Counted from the stretch's first letter, positions 23,880 to 32,482 are shown. The stretch is 38,803 nt of DNA from Selenomonadaceae bacterium (GCA_017529935.1 JAFXNB010000035.1:1-38803); one strand, 5' to 3'. The notes: generated from the letters alone by a model not told the origin. Made by a program: numbers and translations.

Positions 23880-24101
23880 ATGTCAATCGTTAGAGTTGTA
23901 ATAAACGAGCCGTTACCGCCGACCGAATCGGAGATTAAAAACTTTAAAACAACCGCGCTGAAGGAATTGGCAGAGCTGAATGATTCGGACGATGAAATTT
24001 TTTGCGGCGAAGATTGTCCCGAATTGACGGACGAACAGCTTGCGCGGCTAATGCCCGTTCATAATCGCGGAAAAATATTTTTGGAGGAATTGAATGGCTA
24101 A
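23880..24101 (+). CDS. small acidic protein of unknown function (possible antitoxin)
   Basis: A 73-residue acidic protein: a short beta-like start ([17 protein letters not shown]), then helical, acidic [14 protein letters not shown] and [17 protein letters not shown] precedes ATG 23880. It overlaps the following glycosyltransferase by eight bases and is divergent from vapD, 63 bases away. Small acidic proteins next to toxins often act as antitoxins, but orientation here is divergent and no antitoxin family is recognised, so this is speculation; it could equally be a remnant or a glycan-operon leader protein. Confidence 0.5.
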   Translation: MSIVRVVINEPLPPTESEIKNFKTTALKELAELNDSDDEIFCGEDCPELTDEQLARLMPVHNRGKIFLEELNG

Positions 24102-24879
24102 AATTTCTGTGCTGATTTTGGCGAAGAACGAGGAAAAATATATCGGCGCGTGCATAAAGAGCGTTGCGGATTTTGCGGACGAAGTTGTTGTTATCGACGA
24201 CTTCAGCAGCGACGCGACCGCAAAAATTTCCGCCGAGTTGGGCGCGCGGGTGATTCAACGCGGGCTAAACGGCGATTGGGGCGGTCAACAAACTTTCGCG
24301 ATTCAGCAGGCAAAATTCGATTGGGTATTTTTTATCGACGCCGACGAACGCGCAACGCCCGCACTTTCCGCCGAGATAAAAAAAATTTTGGCGGGCGACG
24401 ATAAAAATTTTGCGTGGCGGACGGCGCGATTGAGTTATTTTTGGGGACAACCGCTCCGGCACGGCGGCTGGTTCCCTGATTATGTCACGCGGCTTTTCCC
24501 GACGCAGGGCAGTTACGTCACGGGCTTCGTGCACCCGCAAATTCATCACACTTGCCAGGAAAAAGATTTTCCGCGTTCGGCTTATCTTGTCCACTATCCC
24601 TATCGCGATTGGAATCACTACTTCAACAAGCTGAACTTTTACACGACGCTTGCCGCCAAAAAAGCTCACGAGCAGGGAAAGTCGGCGAATCTTTTGGATA
24701 TGATTGCGCACCCGATTTGGGCGAGTTTCCGCATGTATTTTCTGCGCGGCGGCTTTTTGGACGGAATGATTGGTTTCTTGCTTGCCGGCTTCCATTATTT
24801 CTACACCATGGCAAAATACGTCAAGCTTTATTATTACGGCAAAGAAAATGTTCACGTCACGGAGGAGGAAGATGTTTAA
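24094..24879 (+). CDS. family 2 glycosyltransferase, LPS core (WaaE/KdtX-like)
   Basis: Inverting GT-A glycosyltransferase of the WaaE/KdtX type, usually adding glucose to the inner core. The N-terminus SVLILAKNEEKYIGACIKSV is the nucleotide-binding entry, FIDADERATP holds the DxD metal motif, and HGGWFPDYVTRLFPT with the following FVHPQIHH matches this subgroup. The 261-residue length fits. It overlaps both neighbours (eight bases each), so it lies in the core of the cluster. Confidence 0.82.
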   Translation: MAKISVLILAKNEEKYIGACIKSVADFADEVVVIDDFSSDATAKISAELGARVIQRGLNGDWGGQQTFAIQQAKFDWVFFIDADERATPALSAEIKKILAGDDKNFAWRTARLSYFWGQPLRHGGWFPDYVTRLFPTQGSYVTGFVHPQIHHTCQEKDFPRSAYLVHYPYRDWNHYFNKLNFYTTLAAKKAHEQGKSANLLDMIAHPIWASFRMYFLRGGFLDGMIGFLLAGFHYFYTMAKYVKLYYYGKENVHVTEEEDV

Positions 24880-25897
24880 AAATATTTTAGTCAACGCGCT
24901 GGTGAATCTCGGCGATGTGGTGCTGACGACTTCCGCGCTGGCTCTTATCAAAAAAAATTTCCCCGATACGAAAATTACAATGCTCGTTAAGCCGGTGGTC
25001 AAGGACGCCGTGATTGATAATCCAGTTGTCGACGACGTGATTGTCCTCGATTATCGCGCGAAGGAAAATTCTTTCCAGAAGATGCGCGAGCTTGTCAAGG
25101 AAATTCGGCGACGGAATTTTGATTTGGCGATTTCGTTCGACAGGAAACTCCGCCCCGCGCTGATAAATTTTTTCGCGAGGATACCGCGCCGCGTCGGTCC
25201 GTCAAAAGTTTTCGACGACAACAAAAGCCGCGTGACTTTGCTTTATACCGACGTGGTGGAAATTTCGCACGATCTCGATAAAACTTTGCAAGCGGAGACT
25301 TATCAGGAAATCGTCCGCAAATTTTTTAAGATAAGCGGTCATGCCGAGCCAGTCTTCCCGAAAAAAATTTCGCCCGTCGCCGATAAATTGCTTGCCCGCC
25401 TCCCGAACACTAAATTTAAAATCGCGCTGTGTGTCAAGGGAACTTTTCCGCTCAAAACGTGGAGCAAGGAATATTTTGCCGAAGTCGTGCGCGAACTGCG
25501 GAAGAATTTTGACGCGGCGTTTTTTATTGTCGGCGCACCGAATGATAAAAATTATGCCGATGAAGTTATCGCGCAGATGGGCGGCGGCGTGGAAAATTTT
25601 TGCGGCGAAACTTCGCTGACTGACTTGGCTGAACTTTTCCGCCGCGCAGATTTATTTATCACCGTCGACACGGGCGCGACGCACATTGCCGCGACGACCG
25701 GCGTTAAAATGATCACGATGTACGGCTGCACCAGCCCCGACCGCTGGCACCCGATTAATAAAAACGCAATCGCCTTGACGAGCCGCGAGCCGTGTTGCCC
25801 GTGCACGAAAAAAATTTGCGACGAGCCGCGTTGTCTGCAGAACGTCACGCCCGCTCAAGTCCTCGACGCCGCGATTCGATTTTTGGAGGCGTCATGA
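24872..25897 (+). CDS. family 9 glycosyltransferase (ADP-heptose:LPS heptosyltransferase type)
   Basis: GT-B enzyme transferring heptose to LPS core, 341 residues. N-terminal NALVNLGDVVLTTSALALI is the GDxxLTTP-type entry; CVKGTFPLKTWSKEYFAEV and DTGATHIAATTGVKMITMYG are the heptosyltransferase motifs (the DTGxxHxAA segment is the most diagnostic). A CCPCTKKIC cluster near the C-terminus is typical of this family. ATG 24872 follows GGAGGAGG. It overlaps the GT2 stop and the next gene starts four bases before its end. Confidence 0.87.
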   Translation: MFKNILVNALVNLGDVVLTTSALALIKKNFPDTKITMLVKPVVKDAVIDNPVVDDVIVLDYRAKENSFQKMRELVKEIRRRNFDLAISFDRKLRPALINFFARIPRRVGPSKVFDDNKSRVTLLYTDVVEISHDLDKTLQAETYQEIVRKFFKISGHAEPVFPKKISPVADKLLARLPNTKFKIALCVKGTFPLKTWSKEYFAEVVRELRKNFDAAFFIVGAPNDKNYADEVIAQMGGGVENFCGETSLTDLAELFRRADLFITVDTGATHIAATTGVKMITMYGCTSPDRWHPINKNAIALTSREPCCPCTKKICDEPRCLQNVTPAQVLDAAIRFLEAS

Positions 25898-27018
25898 ATA
25901 TTTGTTTGCTGATTAAAGATTTTGCCGTCGGGAAAAAATTTTTGGCGGACGGGCGACCGACTAAGAGCGGCGCGGAAATTCACGGCGAGAATCACGCGCT
26001 GCAACTAATCAAACTCGGACACCGCGTCACGCTCATGACAAAGAAAAGATTTTTCCACACGGCGGCGAGAGAAAATTTGAACGGTATCGATTTAATTCGA
26101 CTGCACCCGCCGTTTCGTTGGCTGGAAATTTTTTTGCGGCTACTCACGACGCACCGCGACATTGACGCCTTTTACATCATCGGCACGCCGAAATTTTCCG
26201 TCTGGGCGATTCTCTTTGCGCGGCTTTTTAATAAGCCCGTGACTTTGGCGTTGACGGGCAAGGCGGAAATTTTCAGCGCGGATAAAAATTGGCGCAACAA
26301 AATTTTGGCGACGTGCACTCACTACGTTGCGACGACTAAAGAAATTCGCGACGGTTTTATTGAGAGCGGCGGCATTGTGCCCGAAAAAATTTCAATCCTG
26401 CCGCACGGCATCGACACCGCAAAATATCCGCAATCGAATGAAACGCGGCGGCGCGAACTGAAAATTTCTCACGGCGTCGACCCGAATCAAAAAGTTTTGC
26501 TGTTCTGCGCGCGGGTTGTCAAGGATAAGGGCGTCGACACCTTGCAGGACGTGTGGCGGCTTCTGCACAAAAAATTTCCCGCCGCGATTTTATTTGTCGT
26601 GGGCGGCGGGCTGAATCATTTGCTGGACGAACTGCGGAAAACTTCAGCGGAACTGGACGATTCGATAAAAGTCATCGGGGAAGTCGACGCGCCGCAAGAA
26701 TTTTACCAGTTGGCGGACGTTTATATTTTCCCGTCGCGGCATGAAGGCTTGCCGACTTCGCTACTAGAGGCGATGGCGAGCGGACTTCCCGCCGTGACGA
26801 GCGACATTGGCGGCTGCGAGGACGTGATTGCTAACGACGTGAACGGCTACCGCGTTTATTCGGAAGATGCGGCGGCGTTCGCGGAAAAAATTTCCGTGCT
26901 GTTCAATGACGACGAGCGCAGGAAAATTTTCGGCGAGCGGGCGGCGAAACTTATTCGCGAAACTTGCGACTTTGCGACGGTCATTCCGAAACTTGCAGAA
27001 ATTATCGCGGCGAGGTGA
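25894..27018 (+). CDS. family 4 glycosyltransferase
   Basis: Retaining GT-B glycosyltransferase, 374 residues, distinct in sequence from the one at 22361. The acceptor lobe (NICLLIKDFAVGKKFL, GAEIHGENHALQLIKLGHRV) is followed by the donor-binding lobe with LLFCARVVKDKGVDTL and the GT4 signature PSRHEGLPTSLLEAMASGLP, in which the E-x7-E pair is present (E at HEG and at LLEA). ATG 25894 follows GGAGG and overlaps the heptosyltransferase stop by four bases. Confidence 0.88.
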   Translation: MNICLLIKDFAVGKKFLADGRPTKSGAEIHGENHALQLIKLGHRVTLMTKKRFFHTAARENLNGIDLIRLHPPFRWLEIFLRLLTTHRDIDAFYIIGTPKFSVWAILFARLFNKPVTLALTGKAEIFSADKNWRNKILATCTHYVATTKEIRDGFIESGGIVPEKISILPHGIDTAKYPQSNETRRRELKISHGVDPNQKVLLFCARVVKDKGVDTLQDVWRLLHKKFPAAILFVVGGGLNHLLDELRKTSAELDDSIKVIGEVDAPQEFYQLADVYIFPSRHEGLPTSLLEAMASGLPAVTSDIGGCEDVIANDVNGYRVYSEDAAAFAEKISVLFNDDERRKIFGERAAKLIRETCDFATVIPKLAEIIAAR

Positions 27019-27022
27019 TTTT

Positions 27023-28720
27023 ATGGACGATAAAAAATTTTTCGAGGCGGCGGAGATTTGCGGCATTTTTGAACTTGTCGGCTCCGAGGCGGCGGAAGAA
27101 GTTTTGACTTACGGGAATTCTTTTTTTGATAAAAGCTACTTCGGGACGCGGATTTTAATTCTTGCGCCGCACCCCGACGACGAGATTAACGTTGCGGGCA
27201 ATATGATTTTAAATTTGGCGGCGGCTAAGGCTGAAGTTTTCGTTGCGTATTCGACGAACGGCGATTTTAAAGATTCTGCAGAAATTCGGGCGCAAGAGGC
27301 GGTTGACGCGCTGAAAATTTTGGGCGTGCCCCGCGAACGGATTATCTTCCTGGGCTACGGCGACGGGCATAAACTTTCCGACACGCCGACTAAATCGCCC
27401 GCCGGTCACAGCGAAACTTATGCGGCGGAAAATTTCGTTGACTACGCCAAAAAAACTTTCGGGCGGCACAGCTCCTACACCCGACAAAATTTCAAGCGCG
27501 ATTTAAAAAGTTTGCTGCTCGAACTGCGCGCCAATATTATTTTCTGCGTCGACTTCGACAGCCACGACGACCACCGCGCGTTGTCGATTTTGTTTGAGGA
27601 GGCTTTGGGCGAAATTTTATCCGAGCGCAGTGATTATCGCCCCGAAGTTTATAAAAAGTTGGCGTATGCTACGGCGTTCACTGCCGCGCCCGATTTTTAC
27701 GCGCCGAATTTACTTGAGACCAAAAAGCCGAAAGTCGGCGAGACTGACACCTACGACTTTGATTTAATCGACCGCGCGAATTACGCTTGGGAAAATCGCG
27801 TGCGCTTCCCCGTGATGAAGTTCAGAACTATTTTGAAGGACAATCCGCTTGCCGCTGCGATTTTTGCGCACAAATCGCAGCGCAACGAATGGAACGCGCT
27901 AAGGATTTTGAACAGCGACGAAATTTTTTTTGAGCGGCGCACTGACAGCCAAACTTTTTCCGCGAAAGTTACGGCGACTTCTGGCGACGCCTCCAAGGTT
28001 CGTGACTTTAAAATTTTCGGCGAAAACATTTGGAAGCCGACCGGCGAGGATAAAATAATTTTTGAATGGGCGGAGGCGATTCAAGTCCAACGGATTGTCA
28101 TTTACGGCAACCCGTTCGACGAGGCGGCGGAAAAAATTTCCCTGCGCCTTGAGCTGGCGAATATGCAAGCCGTCATTGACAAGGCGGGAATTTACTTAGA
28201 TAATGTAAAAACTTTCAACGCGAAATTGCCGAGCCGAGGTCGCCCGTTGATTATCGACACGGAAAAAATTTTTGTGACGCGAGCGGAAATTTCCGGCGTC
28301 GACACGAGTAAAAATTTCGGGCTTGCCGAGGTGGAGTTCTTCGCCAACGCCGAGCCACTGCGCAAAATTCCGCCGTTTATCAAGCTGACCGTCGCTGATA
28401 ATTTTATTTACGATTACGCTGTCCCTTACGAAGTTGAAAAAATTTCCGTCGGGCTTTATCGTTTCCACGTCGACGCGCCTGTTAAAATTACGGCGACCGC
28501 CGGCGAGGAAAATATTTTGTCGGAAGTTATCGCGGACGAGGAACTGATTATAAATTTCGGGAAGACGACGGAAATTATTTTGACGGCGGAAGTTATCGGC
28601 ACGGACATTTACGACAGGGCGATAATCCGGCGCGTGGGAGATTTCGCGCAGATTCAGCTCAAAATTTGGCAGTGGCTCGACAAGCTCAGAGTCCACAAGA
28701 TTAGGAAAGTTGACAGATGA
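27023..28720 (+). CDS. PIG-L/LmbE-type deacetylase with C-terminal beta-sandwich region
   Basis: Zinc-dependent N-deacetylase acting on N-acetyl amino sugars. The active site is APHPDDE (H50, D52, D53) plus CVDFDSHDDHRA further on. PIG-L proteins are commonly ~230-270 residues; this has 565. The second half (~340-565) looks like two beta-rich modules: one around VRDFKIFGENIWKPTGEDK with the IVIYGNPFDEAAEK strand set, discoidin-like, and a final one ending at VGDFAQIQLKIWQWLD. These may bind carbohydrate. ATG 27023 follows GAGGTGA; the longer frame to 26867 overlaps the GT4 gene. Likely job: deacetylating a sugar of the surface glycan (inference). Confidence 0.78.
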   Translation: MDDKKFFEAAEICGIFELVGSEAAEEVLTYGNSFFDKSYFGTRILILAPHPDDEINVAGNMILNLAAAKAEVFVAYSTNGDFKDSAEIRAQEAVDALKILGVPRERIIFLGYGDGHKLSDTPTKSPAGHSETYAAENFVDYAKKTFGRHSSYTRQNFKRDLKSLLLELRANIIFCVDFDSHDDHRALSILFEEALGEILSERSDYRPEVYKKLAYATAFTAAPDFYAPNLLETKKPKVGETDTYDFDLIDRANYAWENRVRFPVMKFRTILKDNPLAAAIFAHKSQRNEWNALRILNSDEIFFERRTDSQTFSAKVTATSGDASKVRDFKIFGENIWKPTGEDKIIFEWAEAIQVQRIVIYGNPFDEAAEKISLRLELANMQAVIDKAGIYLDNVKTFNAKLPSRGRPLIIDTEKIFVTRAEISGVDTSKNFGLAEVEFFANAEPLRKIPPFIKLTVADNFIYDYAVPYEVEKISVGLYRFHVDAPVKITATAGEENILSEVIADEELIINFGKTTEIILTAEVIGTDIYDRAIIRRVGDFAQIQLKIWQWLDKLRVHKIRKVDR

Positions 28721-29334
28721 ACGACGTTTTAACAATCAACGAGGAATTATTTATCGGTTCGGGCGGGCACCAAGCGACGTATGTCCACCCGATTGACCCG
28801 CGCAAGTGCATAAAAATTCCGCACAGCAAAGACGACGGCGACGTTAAAAAGGAGATGCGCTATCGTCGAATGTGCGCGAAAAAGTTGGCGCGTTCCAAAC
28901 TCGTGACGGAATTTTTCGGGACTGTGGAGACGAATTTGGGTTTGGGCTATGTTTTTGAGCGCGTCATCGATTACAACGGCGAGACCAGCAAAGATTTAAA
29001 AAAATTTCTGCCGAAGACGCCGCCCGATAAAAAAAATCTCCACCGCATTTGGACAATCTTGCTGAACTTTAAATCGGACTTCCTGCGCGAAAATATCGCA
29101 ATCGTCGACACGGACATAGAAAATTTCATGGTGCAGGAACACGCGCCGGGGGCTTATCGCGTGCGAATCGTCGACAATATCGGCACGCCCGTCTTGATTC
29201 CGCTCGTCTATTGGTTTGAATTCGCGGCGGCATGGAAGGCGAAACGTTATTGGAACAAAATCGTCGATTGGCTGGCGGAGAATTATTCTGAAGTCATTCC
29301 GCCGCAACTTGTCGCGCAACTTAAGGAGAAATGA
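28717..29334 (+). CDS. YrbL-family kinase-fold protein
   Basis: A 205-residue protein of the PhoP-regulated YrbL family, a relative of protein and lipopolysaccharide kinases. It keeps the key kinase positions: Lys33 in CIKIP with a likely partner E46 in KKEMRY, D131-x4-N136 (IVDTDIENF) as catalytic loop and D153 in IVDNIG as the metal Asp. HPIDPRKCIKIPH and FFGTVETNLGLGYVFE match the family. ATG 28717 overlaps the PIG-L stop by four bases, and the O-antigen ligase starts four bases after the stop. In this context it could phosphorylate an LPS core sugar, as WaaP does (inference). Confidence 0.8.
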   Translation: MNDVLTINEELFIGSGGHQATYVHPIDPRKCIKIPHSKDDGDVKKEMRYRRMCAKKLARSKLVTEFFGTVETNLGLGYVFERVIDYNGETSKDLKKFLPKTPPDKKNLHRIWTILLNFKSDFLRENIAIVDTDIENFMVQEHAPGAYRVRIVDNIGTPVLIPLVYWFEFAAAWKAKRYWNKIVDWLAENYSEVIPPQLVAQLKEK

Positions 29335-29337
29335 ATC

Positions 29338-30546
29338 ATGTCGCTAAAATTTTTGCCGAAGATTTCGCTTGACTCGGCGATGTATCAAGTCGTGTTGCTG
29401 TTGGCGTTCGCGGTGCCGCTGTCGACAGCCGCCGCAAGTATCGCCGTGGGAATCGGGACGCTGTTTATAATCGTTTGGTCTGTGCGCCATAAATCCTTGC
29501 CGCCGTTCGACTCAAAAATTTTGGAAGTGCTGGCGGTTTATCTGGTAATCCAAATTTTTATTGCGACGATGTCGTGGGAGCCGGCGAACAGTTTCCGCGA
29601 AGTTTTTGGCGAAGTGCACAGATTTTTTCCGCTGATTTTCGCGCTGACGTTCATAAAAAAGCGCGAGCAACTTTGCGGGGTGTTAATCGCGTCGCTGTTG
29701 GCGTTTCTGATTAACGATGCGGCGGGCATTTATCAATGCGTGGTGCAGGGCGCGCCGCGCGCGTTCGGCTTCAATCACACGCCGACTTTTTACGGCTCGT
29801 TCATGCTCATGCAGTTGCCGATTTTGATTTATATCGCGCAGCTGGAAATTTTATCGTTGCTGTGGCGGAGGCTGGCGGCGTTCACGGCGGCTTTGACGCT
29901 AATTTGCCTAGTGCTGTCGATGACGCGGGGCGCGTGGCTGGCGTTCGTGCTGGTCGTGGTGATTTTCGTCGCGCTTGAAAAAAATTACCGCCTTTTGACG
30001 GCAAAAATCTGCGCGGGCTTGGCGGTAGTATTTTTAATCGTCGCGCTGCTGTCTCCGAAAATTCAAGACAGATTGGCGACGATTACGAGCACAAAATTTC
30101 AGAGCAACACGGAGCGCGTTTTGATGTGGACGGCGGCGGCGGAAATTTTCAGCGATTATCCGATTTACGGCGTCGGGCAAAAAATGTTCTTCAACGCCTA
30201 CAATTTTTATTACCTTCCGCAAGAGGCGCGGGAACGTCCCGGCGCGAACATGCGCGGGCACACTCATCCGCACAGCAACATTTTGCACCGGGCGAGCGAG
30301 GGCGGCTTACTTGGTTTGGCGTCGTTCATCGGGCTGTACGCTTACTTTTTCTGGAAATTTTTTACTCAATACCGCCGCGAAAAAATTTTTGCCTTCGGCG
30401 CGGGCATGGCGGCATTTTTAATCTTAGCGGGGCTTCAGCTGGAGGGCTTAACGGATACGAACATGAACCAAGTCCCGATAATGCGCGAATTTTGGCTGTT
30501 GGCGGGCACGCTCCTTGCCGCCGAAGAAATCTTTAAGCAGAGGTGA
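29338..30546 (+). CDS. O-antigen ligase / Wzy-family polytopic membrane protein
   Basis: A 402-residue membrane protein with about 10-12 hydrophobic segments (for example VVLLLAFAVPLSTAAASIAV and LAFLINDAAGIY). The periplasmic loop GANMRGHTHPHSNILHRASE is the hallmark of the O-antigen ligase (WaaL) family: the last His is catalytically important in characterised ligases. Wzy polymerases have a similar loop, so ligase against polymerase is not fully settled; placement at the end of an LPS core cluster favours ligase. ATG 29338 follows an AAGGAG motif at the end of the yrbL-like gene. Confidence 0.83.
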   Translation: MSLKFLPKISLDSAMYQVVLLLAFAVPLSTAAASIAVGIGTLFIIVWSVRHKSLPPFDSKILEVLAVYLVIQIFIATMSWEPANSFREVFGEVHRFFPLIFALTFIKKREQLCGVLIASLLAFLINDAAGIYQCVVQGAPRAFGFNHTPTFYGSFMLMQLPILIYIAQLEILSLLWRRLAAFTAALTLICLVLSMTRGAWLAFVLVVVIFVALEKNYRLLTAKICAGLAVVFLIVALLSPKIQDRLATITSTKFQSNTERVLMWTAAAEIFSDYPIYGVGQKMFFNAYNFYYLPQEARERPGANMRGHTHPHSNILHRASEGGLLGLASFIGLYAYFFWKFFTQYRREKIFAFGAGMAAFLILAGLQLEGLTDTNMNQVPIMREFWLLAGTLLAAEEIFKQR

Positions 30547-30552
30547 ATATTT

Positions 30553-31320
30553 TTGACGATAGACGAAAAAATTTTTGAAGCTCCCGAAGGTGAGAAATTG
30601 GTCGACGCAAAATTGACTAAGGCACGGCGGAGGGAATTAGAAAAATTTGCTGCCGATAAGCTCGGAGTAAAATTTTCGCACATTGAAACGCTTGACATTG
30701 CTTTAACGCACAAATCCTACGCGAACGAATTCGAGCCGCGCATAAAGTACAACGAGCGGCTGGAATTTTTGGGCGACGCGGTGTTGGGTTTGGCGACGGC
30801 AACTTATCTTTTTGAACACTTCACGCACCTGAAGGAGGGCGAACTTACCAAAACGCGTTCGGGAATTGTTCGGCAATCGACGCTCACTCGCGTTGCCAAG
30901 GAAATTAAGCTTGACAATCTGCTTTTGCTCGGACCGACGGAAATGGAATCTAATCGCGGTCGCGATTCAAATTTGGAAGACGCTTTGGAGGCGGTTATCG
31001 GCGCGATTTACCTTGACCAAGGCTGGGAAGCCGCCCGCGATTATGTTTTTAGGCAATTCACGCCCGATTTCGAGCGCGTCAAAGTTACGGGCATTCCGAA
31101 GGATTATAAGAGCAAGTTGCAGGAGATAATCCAAAAAAATCCGCCCTTGAAATTGAGTTATAAGGAGCTGAACAACAGCGGTCCCGACCACATGAAATCT
31201 TTCGAGGCGGCGGCGTTGATTGACGGAAAAATTTACGGGCGCGGAACTGGGCACAGCAAAAAAGCCGCCGAACAGGAGGCGGCTAGGGTAGCTTTGCAAA
31301 AACTTGGCAAGCTGAATTAA
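30553..31320 (+). CDS. rnc: ribonuclease III
   Basis: Cleaves double-stranded RNA in rRNA and mRNA processing. The nuclease domain carries ERLEFLGDAVLG with the catalytic acids and EDALEAVIGAIYLDQGW; the dsRNA-binding domain is SKLQEIIQKNPPLKLSY to SKKAAEQEAARVALQ at the C-terminus. The protein has 255 residues with ~25 extra N-terminal residues ahead of the domain. The start is TTG 30553, supported by AGAGGTGA ending eight bases upstream; the first internal Met is within the domain. It follows the ligase by six bases. Its 3' end is duplicated downstream. Confidence 0.93.
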   Translation: MTIDEKIFEAPEGEKLVDAKLTKARRRELEKFAADKLGVKFSHIETLDIALTHKSYANEFEPRIKYNERLEFLGDAVLGLATATYLFEHFTHLKEGELTKTRSGIVRQSTLTRVAKEIKLDNLLLLGPTEMESNRGRDSNLEDALEAVIGAIYLDQGWEAARDYVFRQFTPDFERVKVTGIPKDYKSKLQEIIQKNPPLKLSYKELNNSGPDHMKSFEAAALIDGKIYGRGTGHSKKAAEQEAARVALQKLGKLN

Positions 31321-31509
31321 TGCGCGGCGATTGGCTGAAAATTTCGGGCGACTAATCGCGTTCGCTGTTTAGCTTGCGTTTACTTTTTAAAAGTAACCGG
31401 CTAGAAAAGCTTTGCAAAAACTTGGCGCATTGAATTAATCGCGGCGATTACGTTTGAATTCTTGAGCGTTGAATCGCGTACGCTGTTTGGTTACTTTTTA
31501 AAAGTAACC
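31282..31509 (+). repeat. tandem duplication of the rnc 3' end with its terminator
   Basis: Unit A (31282-31398) covers the last 13 codons of rnc and downstream sequence; unit B (31400-31509) repeats it. Shared blocks: GCTTTGCAAAAACTTGGC, TGAATTAAT, CGGCGATT, and the hairpin TTACTTTTTAAAAGTAACC. B is diverged and cannot add to the protein because unit A keeps the stop. Confidence 0.75.
31489..31509. terminator. bidirectional hairpin between rnc and the convergent gene
   Basis: The sequence GGTTACTTTTTAAAAGTAACC is a near-perfect palindrome two bases from the stop of the - strand gene; an equivalent lies at 31380-31396. It can fold on either strand and includes T/A runs, so it probably ends transcription from both sides. 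Confidence 0.5.
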
Positions 31510-31510
31510 A

Positions 31511-32482
31511 TTAATAATTTTCAAAATCGGTGGCGATATGCTTGCCGATAATTTTTTTGATTCTGTCAATGGGGAACGGAGCCTCGTACTCGTCGAAGTA
31601 GCCGATTTCGACAATTCGCGCCTGATTAACGTCGTTGTAGCGACCAACTGGCACGTCCACCACGTCCCCGACCGCAAGCGTCTCGTCGTCGGTCTGATAG
31701 GTGTAGTGCTTGTAACTGCCCTTGAACTGAACTTTGCAGAAAATGTATTTGCCTTTGGGCACGTCGATTAGTTCGGGCGAAAAAATTTTAGCCGTCAAAT
31801 CGTCCGCGCAGGCGTGAATTTCTTCCAGCAGATTGGAGAGCGCGGGCAAAAAGTTTTCGTTATAAAAAATCTCCAAGGCTTCAGTCGAGCCGTCGTGGCG
31901 CGTGACATCAAAATTTATCTGCGCACCGAACTTCAAATCGTCCGCGATTTCGATGCCGTCCAAAAAGTTTTGGCAAGTGTCGAAAATTTTTTTTATGCTT
32001 TCGTCCAAGTGGTAGGTGTGCGTGGAATTTTTCTTGTCAAGCGTCAAAGTCTTCGCGTTGCGGTCGAGCGTCAAGCTTTCTTCCAGATAAGTCAGCGTAA
32101 TTTTTTCGAGCCGCTTGCGATTAATGAATTCCATTTCGGGAATCAATTCGTCAAGCCAATCTAAAAACCGGTCAAAATTTTCGGGATAAGCATTCGCGCC
32201 GTGCCTACGATAAATTTTCCCGCCGTCCTTGAAGTTTAATTCCCACTGCACGCCGTCGGGATTATCGGAGGAATAATTTTTCTCCCAATCAAAAATTTTC
32301 AGCGCGTCGAGTTTAGCGAGCCATTCGGCGGAAACTTTTATAGCGGGCGAAATTTTTTTGTCAACGTCAAGCAAACCGCTCCGCAAAATTTTGTAAGACG
32401 CCGCACCGCCACGGATTGAAATTTCGACGGTCTTGTAGCCTTCCGAGACGTTGCCGATTGTGAATTTAATTTGATTAGCCAT
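31511..32482 (-). CDS. protein of unknown function, two-domain
   Basis: A 323-residue soluble protein. The first half (IKFTIGNVSEGYKTVEISIRG, then WLAKLDALKIFDWEKNY and RFLDWLDELIP) resembles uncharacterised Firmicute proteins with a small beta domain; the last ~90 residues (DVPKGKYIFCKVQFKGSY to IDRIKKIIGKH) form a second beta-barrel-like module ending in an amphipathic helix, often seen as a separate stand-alone protein. GGGAG is found in the end of the upstream SIMPL gene, and the ATG at 32482 directly follows its stop, so the two are coupled. Function unknown. Confidence 0.6.
   Translation of the reverse strand: MANQIKFTIGNVSEGYKTVEISIRGGAASYKILRSGLLDVDKKISPAIKVSAEWLAKLDALKIFDWEKNYSSDNPDGVQWELNFKDGGKIYRRHGANAYPENFDRFLDWLDELIPEMEFINRKRLEKITLTYLEESLTLDRNAKTLTLDKKNSTHTYHLDESIKKIFDTCQNFLDGIEIADDLKFGAQINFDVTRHDGSTEALEIFYNENFLPALSNLLEEIHACADDLTAKIFSPELIDVPKGKYIFCKVQFKGSYKHYTYQTDDETLAVGDVVDVPVGRYNDVNQARIVEIGYFDEYEAPFPIDRIKKIIGKHIATDFENY

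Noticed and set aside
23880..24101. Calling the 73-residue gene the VapX antitoxin
   Set aside because: The orientation is divergent and the sequence is not recognised as VapX; kept only as a hypothesis.
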